Positions 41,965 to 53,900 of a stretch of 64,000 nt of DNA are shown here, piece after piece; position 1 is the first letter of the stretch; every line of letters starts with the position of its first letter. The translations under genes were made by a program, and so were the position numbers. The DNA lies in the NCBI GenBank assembly GCA_947184155.2, contig CAMXCT020006754.1:62001-126000 (forward strand), given 5' to 3'. The notes under the pieces are model-generated. The model made no database searches, was not told where the DNA came from, and was given only the letters and a program-made list of their open reading frames with translations. This DNA is from Cladocopium goreaui. Taxonomy: Eukaryota > Sar > Dinophyceae > Suessiales > Symbiodiniaceae.

Positions 41965-44900
41965 TGTAGTTGTAGTTGTAGTTGTAGTAGTTGTAGTAGT
42001 AGTAGTAGTTGTTGTTGTAGTGTAATTACGTAGTGTAGTGTAGTGTAATTATAGTAGGTGCAGATGACACGGGACTTTGCGGCCGATTTAGCCGATGTTT
42101 TTTGGCACATGACATGGGATTTATGTATCGGTTTTGCTATGTCTTCTTTTTACACATGACATGGGAGTTATGCGCCGACCTAACGGGCAGGTATTTTTCC
42201 ATTATTTTGACAGATGACATGGGAATAAGTGAGCAAAGTTACACATGACATGGGACTTCCCGGAAAACACAAACGTCCAAGGTGGGAAGTGGCAGGTAAT
42301 GTAATGACATGGGAAGACGCATTTACCACGGGAGATGGGACGTCCAAGATGGGAAGTGGCGGGAAGTGGCAGGTAATGAGATGGATGAGATGGGAAAACG
42401 AATTTACCACATGACATGGGACTTCCAAGATGAAAAGTGGCAGGTAATGAGATGGGAAGACGAATTTACCACAGGAGATGGGACGTCCAAGATGGGAAGT
42501 GGCAGATGGATGAGATGGGAAAACGAATTTACCACATGACATGGGACTTCCAAGATGAAAAGTGGCAGGTAATGAGATGAGAAGACGAATTTACCAGGAG
42601 ATGGGACGTCCAAGGTGGGAAGTGGCAGGTAGTGAGATGGATGAGATGGGAAGACGAATTTACCACATGACATGGGACTTCCAACATGACATGGGACTTC
42701 CAAGATGACATGGGTAATCCTTTAACTTGAAATTCTTTTAAATTCCTCAAGATTCCGAAAAATTCCGTAAAATTGCTTAAAATTCCTCAAAATTTTGTGA
42801 AAAATCTTTTAAATTCCATAGCATTCTTTTTATATAATTTCAAAAAAAAACTTTTAAATTCCTTAAAAATCCCTACCTTCTTATTTTCCAGTTCTTGGTG
42901 TGGTGCAGCTGCTCAGCTCCGACCCGTCCGGACGGTTTTCAAAATGAATATGCGTTTTTGGTTGTAAAGCAAAACCAAGAAAACATATAATTAATGCAAA
43001 TAAAGAAATATATATAAAAGAAAATTATTGGTTTACTTTAAAACATAAAGAGAACACAGAAAATGTAGAAAATATAAGCTTAGTTTTGTTTTTCTGTGTT
43101 TCTCTTATCTTTCCATTCTGAATGAAGCATTTCGGCGAGGAAACGCACAAATCATTCACAAAAGATGGGCATGCATGGGCCTCTACAAAATACAAAGCCA
43201 AGCATGACAAACATCCAACACAACCTCCACAAAAATGCAAAACATGGCCTCACAAAAATCTCCTAGCAAACTGGTGTATTGCAAAATTAATCTTCAATCT
43301 TTTTGACGACGCTCAATCTTGTATTGTGTAGGCACAGTTGGGATTTGAACTGGTGGCCCTGCACTGGCTCGAGAGGTGTTTGCACCTCATTATTTTGTAG
43401 AGAAAATGATCATAGGGATCTGCTAAATACGTGCTAGGTAGCTGCTAAAATAGTTGCCAAATAGTTGCTGAATACATGCTAAATGGCTGCCAAATAGTTG
43501 CTAAATAGCTACCTGTATTAAATAGCTGCTAAATAGCTTTAGTAGCTGCCAAATAGTTACTGAAATAGCTGCTAAATAGCTACTCAAGAGCTAAAAAGCT
43601 GCTAAATAATTGCTAAATAGTTTCTAAGCTGCCAAATAATTGCTAAATAGTTTCTAAGCTTCTAAATAGTTGCTAAATAGCTGCTAAATAGCTTCTAAGT
43701 AGTTGCTGAATAACTACTAAATAGCTGCTAAGTAGCTGCTAAATAGCTGCTCAATAGCTGCTAAATAGCTGCTAAATAGTTGCTGAATACCTGCTAAATA
43801 GCTGCTAAATAGTTGCAAAATAGCTTCTAAATAGTTGCAAAATAGCTTCTAAATAGTTGCTGAATAACTGATAAATGACTTCTAAATAGCTTCGAAATAG
43901 TTGCTAAATAGCTTCTAAATAGCTGGTAAATAGCTGCTGAACAAATGCTAAAGAGTTGCTAAATAGCTTCTGAATAGCTGCTAAATAGTTGCTAGAACAA
44001 GGAGGTGAATGGATTCATGTGACTTTGGAATATTCTAACTGCTGACGTATAATTTTGGATAATTCCAACTGCTAGCAGGTAGTCATACACTCATATACTA
44101 TCTTTCTTTGTTCATGTGGGATGTGAAATGCACAGTGTGTGTGAGTTAGTTGACATGACATGTTTTGCATCTTTTTGGAGCCCAAACAATTGCAGAGGTC
44201 CCATGTCATGCGATTTTTTTCCGAGGCACTTTACAGATGACACGGGACTTATGCATTTTTCTATTTTTTTTCACTCTGCAGATGACATGGGAGTTTGCGT
44301 TTTTTGGGGGTATGTCCGACAACTCCCATGTCATCTGCAGGTAGTACAGATGTAACTAGTGTAGTGGAGTGTAATGTAGCGTAGTATATTTGCATCTGTA
44401 GTTGTAGTAGTAGCGTAGTGTAGTGGTAGTTATAGTTTTAGTTGCAGTTGTCTATCTATCTTTCTTTCTATCTGCAAGCTTGAAAACGAAGCTATTCTGC
44501 AAGACTTCCTCAATTTTTGAACTTGACAACGTCAAAAACAAAGCAATTCTGCGAGACTTCCTCAATTTTCGATGTTGACAACATCAAAAACGAAGCAATT
44601 CTGCGAGACTTCTTTCACAAATGGAAGTTGAGTGCAGGGCTGACGGCCTCGTACCAGTGCGTTTTGCGTTTTTTCCATTCCATCTGTCTAAAGTATATTG
44701 GACCTGGCACGAAAAAGTGAGGCCAGGTCATACGAAGTGCTGAACCTGTCACACAAAATCATCTTACCAAACCTGACGATCTGATGCATCAAAATGCAAC
44801 CGCTCTCAAGAAATCAGCAACCGGACCTCCTGACATCTCTGATGAACATGTCTCTTGTACTGCGTCTGCCACGCGGAATGCATTTTTGCAGATCCTCTTC

Positions 44901-47900
44901 AGATGTTCCACGCCTGCCAATGCTTTTGAATCAGCTACAAAGCCCTCACGTTTTTCTCATTTTTGAGAAGACGGAAAACGACATCTGAACGTCTAAAAGT
45001 GCTCTGAACCGGTCAGTTTCTTACACTTTGACTTCGAAATGTGCTTCGCGCCACAGCGGCGTGCACTTTTTCAACATGTCAACGTCCAAAAGTGCTCCGC
45101 ACCCGTCACAACCACGTGCACCTGTTCGACATGTCAATCCTAAAGGTGGTCCGAACATGAGGTGCTTTGTACATGTTGACCTAGTGCTCCGAACGGGTCA
45201 GTATTTTACACTTTTGACTTCGAAATTTGCTTCGCGCCACAATGCTGTGCACTTTTTTGACATGTCAACGGCCAAAAGTGCTCCGGCTTTTTCATCTCTC
45301 ATCTGGACAGATGGCTCCACACCCGCCGCTTTGGCGAGCCTACTTTCCGACCCTCTGGAGCCGCAAATCATTCGAAAAACGCAGTGAATCGCAACTTTTC
45401 TACCTTTTCGCACAACTGCATCTTCTTTTGTCTGACTCTGTCTCTTCTCTGACTTTTCCGACCTCTGCTTTTCCATCAGTCCATTTTGTCGGAAGTTTGA
45501 ACAATACAGAATAATATAATCAAAGGAAGTTGGGAAGCAATACTTCCGAGTTACGAATGACTTTTACTTGATGCAATTGACTATGATGAAGGGTGGTAGA
45601 TCACAGAACAATACATTATCTAACAATACACAACAAAAGAATAAGAAGCTATGACACAGGGTGGTGACGAAGGGATGTGGTTACGATGGGAAGTGGTGAG
45701 GAAGGGAAGTGGTGACGAAGGGAAGTGGTGATGAAGGGGAGTGGTGAGGAAGGGAGGTGGTGACGATGGGAAGTGATGAGGAAGGGAAGTGGTTACGATG
45801 GGAAGTGGTGAGGAAGGGAGGTGGTGACGATGGGAAGTGATGAGGAAGGGAAGTGGTGACGAAGGGAAGTGGTGATGAAGGGGAGTGGTGAGGAAGGGAG
45901 GTGGTGACGATGGGAAGTGGTGAGGAACGGAAGTGGTGAGGAAGGGAAGTGGTGATGGCGGGAAGTGGTGACGAAGGGAAGTGGTGATGAAGGGGAGTGG
46001 TGAGGAAGGGAGGTGGGGACGTGGGAGTTCTATGCGTTTCCTGAAGCTGTGGTTGCAGATCGCATTGTAATGGCTGCATGAATGGAGTGGTGAGGAAGGG
46101 AGGTGGGGATGTGGGAGTTCTATGCGTTTCCTGAAGCTGTGGTGCCAGATCGCATTGGAATGGCTGCATGATGTTGCATGGGCTATGTTTTGGGGAGGAA
46201 GCCGGAGCACGAAACCGTGTGTTTTTCCGTGTAAAGTGGCTGCAGGCGGCGATGAAAGGTACCTCGTGTGTGCGACGGGTGCGGCTGCGGTCGGTTTGTC
46301 GTTTTTTTTTGCCGCAGTGTAACGGTGGCTTGAAGCTGCTTTCGGTGTGCTTGTGTGTGTGTAGTTATAGGGTGTTTTGGAATCTGTGCTTGCAGATCGC
46401 ATTGGAATGGCTGCATGACTGTTGTCATTTGGTGTTCTGGTGTTGTTCTGTGCGTAGATAGGTGCAAGTTTGCGAGTTGATGCTGCGAACCGCATTGTAA
46501 TGGCTGCATGATGTTGCATGGGCTATGTTTTGGGGAGGAAGCCGGAGCACGAAACCTTGTGTTTTTCCGTGTAAAGTGGCTGCAGGCGACGATGAAAGGT
46601 ACCTCGTCTGTGCGGCGGTTGCGGCTGGGGTCGGTTTGCCTTTTTTTTTGCCGCAGTGTAACGGTGGCTTCAAGCTGCTTTGGGTGTGCTTGTGTGTGCG
46701 TAGTTATAGGGTGTTTTGGAATCTGTGCTTGCAGATCGCATTGGAATGGCTGCATGACTGTTGTCATTTGGTGTTCTGGTGTTGTTCTGTGCGTAGATAG
46801 GTGCAAGTTTGCGAGTTGATGCTGCGAACCGCATTGTAATGGCTGCATGATGTTGCATGGGCTATGTTTGGGGAGGAAGCCGGAGCACGAAACCTTGTGT
46901 TTTTCCGTGTAAAGTGGCTGCAGGCGACGATGAAAGGTACCTCGTGTGTGCGACGGGTGCGGCTGCGGTCGGTTTGTCGTTTTTTTTTGCCGCAGTGTAA
47001 CGGTGGCTTCAAGCTGCTTTGGGTGTGCTTGTGTGTGTAGTTATAGGGTGTTTTGGTTTGGTGTTCTGGTGTTGTTCTGTGCGTAGATAGGTGCAAGTTT
47101 GCGAGTTGATGCTGCGAACCGCATTGTAATGGCTGCATGATGTTGCATGGGCTATGTTTTGGGGAGGAAGCCGGAGCACGAAACCTTGTGTTTTTCCGTG
47201 TAAAGTGGCTGCAGGCGACGATGAAAGGTACCTCGTGTGTGCGACGGGTGCGGCTGGGGTCGGTTTGTCGTTTTTTTTTGCCGCAGTGTAACGGTGGCTT
47301 GAAGCTGCTTTCGGTGTGCTTGTGTGTGCGTAGTTATAGGGTGTTTTGGAATCTGTGCTTGCAGATCGCATTGTAATGGCTGCATGACTGTTGTCATTTG
47401 GTGTTCTGGTGTTGTTCTGTGCGTAGATAGGTGCAAGTTTGCGAGTTGATGCTGCGAACCGCATTGTAATGGCTGCATGATGTTGCATGGGCTATGTCTT
47501 GGGGAGGAAGCCGGAGCACGAAACCTTGTGTTTTTCCGTGTAAAGTGGCTGCAGGCGACGATGAAAGGTACCTCGTGTGTGCGATTTGATGCAATGCATC
47601 AACGCTTGGCATTAATGACCTCAATATTGTAAATATTTTATGGTCTACGCCTTTTGGCATGTAGAAGAATCGAAATGAGTTACGCTCAACCTTGCTGACG
47701 TGCAGAAGCGCCGAGATAGGTTGAAAGTACGTCCAACGCATGAAAGCTTAGATGACATACGAGAAGAGATAAGATGAGAAGAGCTCAGTTGGGATAAGGT
47801 GAGAAGAGCTCAGATGAGATGAAGTGTGGGGTGTGAAGAGTGCAGTGTGAAGTGTGGGGCGTGAAGAATGCAGTGTGAAGTTTGGAGTGTGAAGGAAGCA

Positions 47901-50900
47901 GTGAGAAGTGAGAAGTGTGAAGTGTGGACTGTGAAGTGTGGACTGTGAAGTGTGAAATGTGAAGTGTGGAGTGTGAAGTGTGAAGTGTGGATTGGGAAGA
48001 GTGCAGTGTGAAGTGAGAAGTGTGAAGTGTGCACTGTGGAGTGTGAAGAGTGCAGGGAGAAGTGTGAAGTGCGAAGTGGAGCTTCAAATGTGACTTTCGC
48101 AGAGTGCACGCACGCACGGGCTTGGCTGGCGCACGGCGCATGCAAGTTCTATAGATGAGAAAGATCTTATATATCTTTAAGGCAACTTCCGCCCCGCCTC
48201 GTGCGGGTACTACTGGTATATGCTAATATATATATATATATATTAAAATAAACTAATAATTAATAATAATAATGACAATACATAATTTATAATATATAGA
48301 AAAACAATAAACTATAATATGAAACAATATAGTTCAAAACATATATTAAAATAAAACAAAATATAATAAAGTATAATAAAATAAAGTAACAATATGGAAC
48401 ATATAACTTTCCTATATACATGTATATACATATACCTAATATAATATAATAATATAATATCCCCCTGTGAATTTGAGGATGGGGCTGCGAAACCATTTTG
48501 TAATGAATAAACTTTGCGTAGCCTCAAACTCTATTTAAATGGTTGTGCATGCATGGTCGAATTTCTCTACTAGTAGCGGCCTTTGGTTCAGCTGAAGTGC
48601 AAAATTTGGATTCGGATAGATTTTGTAAGTGTCTTAAGCGACCAAAATGACTCGACCAAACACCCTGTTCATCCCTGTTCCATTCAGTACATGCTCCTCA
48701 TTTGACTACAAGTTGAGGGACCAACATGACTCGACCAAAACCCTCAAAGCCATTTACTGGAGAAATGCACCAGGTCCATTTAGTAGAGAAAAACAGCTAC
48801 AATATGTTGATTTCCTTCAACTATCTTCAACTCTGGAATATCCATGATATTCATTGTCATTGACATTCTAGAATTTGTATTTTTTTTAAGCATCTACTAT
48901 CTGGATTGATCTGGTTCATCTGGATGGACATTGATCGGCCAAATGGCTATCGGGGGCAACGGAATGGAATCTCTACTAAATGGTTGTTTGCCTTTTCTCA
49001 CTCATTGTGACCGTTTCATAAACCCCACTTTGCAACCTCAAAAATGACCTCTACCAACTGGTTTCTGGCATTTTTAAATCCCTACTAAATGATCTCCCTA
49101 CTAGATGGTGATCACGGATCTAGTGATATTTACTTGGACTGTTTATTGAAAATTACATCATGATTCTCTACTAAATGGTTTTATGACATGTCACTTTTTT
49201 TGGGGTTAGATTTCCGGGACCTAGGTCATAACATTTTGTAGTGAAAATCAACACGGGGAGGGTATAATATATATATATAGTATTATATAATTATATATAT
49301 ATATGTATATGTCCATGGTAACCCAGTAACACACCCAACCAAGGTGAAACACCGGTCAAGCCTTTTAGCCCGGTCTACTGCCAGCTGCGCATCTGATAGG
49401 GCCTGTGGCATGTGGGTCAGGGCCGAAAATGGCCGAAGGGTTCTCAACCGCAACGGTGGTTTCCTATGGTTTTCTTGGGCGACTTTCGACCCATTTGCGT
49501 TGCCATTCGCCATTCGTGCCTTTGCAGTAAAAGCCCGGAGTTCGAGCTCCATAATGTTTGCCTCGGGAAGGATTGCGCGGCGGCCGGATGTTTAGACTTG
49601 GGCCAAAACCCTAAGACACTGGAAATTGGTCACATGCCATACCGGGCATTTACAGGAGGACCAGTTCAATAGCAAAACAAAGTACTGCAACGGCATGGCA
49701 AGGTGACAGCTGGAGAGCTGCAGGACACCAATATTGGGAGAGATGCGCAATAGGAAAAACAACATCCATCCAGGGACAGATCGAATCATCGCGCCTTGGC
49801 CTCCAAAGTCCTTTGCTCCGCTTCAGCATCTTTCTGCGCCAGCTGCAGCCGCACCTTGGCAAAACCGAATGGTGGCACCTACCAAAGTGATCCGAAGGCT
49901 TTGGAGCGACCCATGGGAGATTAAATGAGATTAAGCATCCAAAATAGGGATCACTTAGGTTCCTAGGCATATGGGTATACAATGGCATACATATACCAGT
50001 ATGAATAGTTTCACTTAGATATGTCAGATGGATGTAGCCAACTGGTGATCGCAATTTGATCATTATCCACTGTATAGATATATATATACCGGATTGCATT
50101 TGGAGCTACCAACCAATTTACTTCATGGTCCAAGTGAAATCGAGTGCAGGTCCAGATTTGGATTAATCTCAAATAATTTCCCGCCCAATACGTGAACGTT
50201 TCCTTGCAACACATTCATATGGTTGGTATGGTAGAATATTCACTTTGTTTCCCACATAGAGAGCATGAGGAACATCTCTCCGCAAATCATGTCATTTCAT
50301 GAATTTTCCTGCTACAAAGCAGCATGTATGGTGAGGTCGTTTGACACCCATTTTGTCCATGCCGTGTCATCTTAATTCAAACTACCTAGGCCTTGAAAGG
50401 CCTCCATTCACTTTTATAGTCATATCTACATATAGGTTTTGAAACATCAATGTACCTATGTATATACATATATATATATACAAAGAAAAATACATACAAC
50501 ATGATGAAAGTGATACTCGTGATAAATAATGACAGTGACAATGACGATGACGATGGCAATGATGATTATGATGGTGATGATGATGATGATGATGACAAAA
50601 ATAATGATTACACTATATTATTTTACAACTCTTGTACAAGTACATTAATACCATCATGCGCAATGATGATGAATAGCCTCTCTTGAGTTGTCCACCTTGC
50701 CCCGCCTCAAATCGCTTTTCAGCCTCCTCCAGCAAGAGGGACATTGGCCTTGCCCGAGCGACTTGGGCTATGGTGGGATATCTTAAGGGACATCCTGGGA
50801 CGTATAGCCAACTTAAACTTAACATACATTTTAAGGGGATGTGATATATAATTGACCAACTTAACGCCCCATGGTGAGGATGGGATATATGTACATCTAT

Positions 50901-53900
50901 GCATATATATATAAACAACTCAATGTAATATATTGGGTATTTAACTGTCAAAAATGGGCAATGAGGATATGATATGCACTGGGAGATAACGGGATATTTC
51001 CAAATAACATATTTGATATCTTGGCTGAGAATGGGGGATGAACTCTCAATTTATGGCCCTTGCAAAAGATGGGAAAATGCAGATTAACCATCAGATCTCG
51101 GGGCGTCCTATTCTCAATCAATTCCATGCATCAAAAATTGCAAGACATACATTTAGAAGGGTTTAAGCAATGGTAGAGAAACCACAGTTAGTTATTCTTC
51201 GTTGAATATGAGTGTGTTTCGATCCTTTCATGTGCTAGTCTATCAAATGTGTTCTATCACTGTTGCAAATAGTCATGACAACTTGACATGTCTCAACTTG
51301 CATTCCTCAGCCCTGGGATCAGCCACTCAGGCTCCAAACCTGCTGGGTGAATCCCGCCGTTTTTTCAGCGGATGCGCAGGGGGCCACGGTTCGGCTGACA
51401 GGTTGCTTCGGCAGTTGAATAACCCAGATGCTAAATACATGTCCAACAAAGATGAAAAATGATATTACATGTAACATAACATGCGGTGCGCCTACAGGAA
51501 AACGTGATTTCAACTTCGCAAATGTAGGGTTTTCCTGTAGGTTGTCTGCAGGCTTCCCCTTGAACCAATTCTGGGAGACACATGCTGGTGGATGTGCGTG
51601 CAAAGTTCATACGATCTATCTGCATTTTGCAATTTTCAATACATGCCAATCCTGAATTTTGAATATATCTTGGCTGGTTACTTGAAGCCCTGCACAATTA
51701 AAATGTGCCAATCTGCTTTACACATGGGTTGATTCGCAATGATACTAATCAGGTGTTTAGTTCGTCTGGGGTTGACATGTTCCTCCCACCCTTGATTTCA
51801 GTCACTACCACAGGCATCACATCTGTTGGCAAACACATGTCCACAATGGTTCTTTTAAAGAAACACCTCTCTACACATACATCATGTATACAGAGGGACC
51901 ACAACAAGCACAGACAAGATGATCTGGCACATTGTCCTTTTTTCCAATTGATCACCAAATGTAATGTACTACCTTGACCCAGGTGGGTTCTGGATAGGCT
52001 AGGTTTTTTCAAGAGTTATATTGAGAGATTTTGAGTTATAAAGAGTTTTAAAATGAGAAAACATGGGAAAACATGGGAAAACATGAGAAAAAATGAGAAA
52101 AAGTGAGATTTTGAGAAATTTTGAGGAATTTTGAGGAAAAAAAAGTTTTTAATAAGGAAACCTAACCAAAGAAGATCACGTCACCCACAAGTTTGTTTTC
52201 ATTTTCAAATCAAAAAAACATGTTTATTTCAGTATTTGTTTTTTTCAGATAGATCCTTTTCAGGATGTGTCTTTCCAGATTATTTCCTTTTCAGGAGGTG
52301 TCTTTTCAGACTATATCCTTTTCAAGCCTTGTCTTGTTATACTATATCCTTTTCAACATGTGCCTTTGCTGACTATATCCTCCTCAGAAAAAAACTGAAA
52401 GTCGCACTTTTTTTTTCAGTGCAAGCCTGACATGAATTTATGAGACAACTGACATTAAAAGAAAAACATATGAGACATCCTGACATAAAAATCTATGAGA
52501 CACTTGTAGGAACTGTATTTCAACAAGTGTCCTAAACTGTTCTTTTTTGACACCTTTTCACACCATTTCAGGACACTTGATAGGACACCTCATTTTTCAA
52601 CATAAAACCCAAAAACATTTAAAGAAATACCTACTATATTGATCTATATTATATAAGATATAGCATTATGCCCTTTATGGTCATTGATGGACATAACATG
52701 AAGATTGATAACAACACGTTTGACGCAATGAACCAGTTTATACAAGATGACATCCAAACCTCATCGGAAGAAGAATCAAGGAGGCAAGACCCCGATTACT
52801 TCAAAAAGTATTATCTAAACAAACTCAAAACGCCTTTCACCTGTCCAGACTGTGGGACAACCATATCAAACAATACAAATTTATCAAAACACAAGAACAC
52901 CAAAAAGTGCAGAAACTCTCAAAACTTTTGTTGAAACATTGACCTCAAACCTCACTCCAAGCCCCCCCAACACTTAACCAGTAAAAAAAAACTTGAAGAA
53001 CTATTACCTCATTATAGCAACAAAGAAAAACGGAGAAGGAAAGACAAACAACATTAGATCTTCTTTAAAAATATTCCATTTTGTGTTTTTCAAATTCCAC
53101 AGTGGTTTTGCTTAATGTACCACCTGTTCGACATGCGCCACCTGTTCGAACAGGTGGTACATTAAGCAAAACCACTGTTGACTTGAAAGTGACAATGTGA
53201 AACAAGTCCCAACGTAACTGTAAAAGAAAAAATGACCTATGTAGAAACTTGTGATTTTCATGATTCATAGAATTTTCAGTGCAAGCGTTTGCAACCTGAT
53301 GTTTTTGCAGACGCTTTGTGAAATGATGATCTTCTGTGCAAACCATTACAAACAGAATACTTTGTAGATAGCAATTATCAGCGCAACCCTGCTATAATTA
53401 CACTTTTCCTCTATGAGTACTACTTTTCCTCTACGAATACTACTTTTCCTTTACGAGCTTTTCACTGGAAAAAAAAACTCAAAATTTCTCAAAATCTCTC
53501 AAAATCTCAGGCATGGGAACCATTGTAATTTAGAAGTAGTATTGCTGACTGGAATGAAAATTTCTCAAAATTTCTCAAAATTTCTCAAAATCTCTAAATC
53601 TCTCAAAATCTATCAAAATCTTTCAAAATCTCTCAAAATCTCTAAAAATCGCTCAAAAAAATCTGAAAAAAATAAAATCATCAGTAAAAAGTAAAAACCA
53701 TATATTCAAATGGTTTGCGCTGATAATTGCTATCTACAAAGTATTCTGCTTGTAATGGCTTGCACAAAAGATGTGAAAAGATCCACCTCTGATGCCAGCA
53801 GGCCCACCGCTGATGCCATCAGCAGGCCCCCATGCACAGCAGCCCAAGCACCACGGCTGATGCCAGCAGGCCCACCGCTGATGCCAGCAGGTACAAAATT

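Larger units (their letters stand above)
35936..48217. mobile_element. 12.3-kb island bounded by terminal inverted repeats
   Basis: The ends are a near-perfect inverted repeat of about 36 bp starting ACCAGTAGTACC, followed by GCAC(A/G)AGGCGG. Flanks are ATGTGCT and ATATGCT, a 6/7 direct repeat like a target-site duplication. Inside: TGTAG repeats, two TAG blocks each introduced by the same 95-bp sequence, a long hairpin, a 2.0-kb transposon, several satellites and a tRNA-like fragment. It lies in an intron whose flanking exons match in phase. No gene spanning the island was found, so it may be a non-autonomous or composite element. Confidence 0.6.

Noticed and set aside
41238..42110. 290-codon poly-Thr/poly-Leu frame and 167-codon poly-Val frame
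   Set aside because: TAG-type trinucleotide array.
45620..47488. Minus-strand frames up to 299 codons (Pro/His/Thr-rich)
   Set aside because: They read through the 16-bp minisatellite and 340-bp satellite and repeat with the satellite unit; three frames are similarly open.
49283..49552. 89-codon minus ORF starting [11 protein letters not shown]
   Set aside because: It merges two exons through an intron; the exon model gives cleaner coiled-coil sequence and phase with neighbours.
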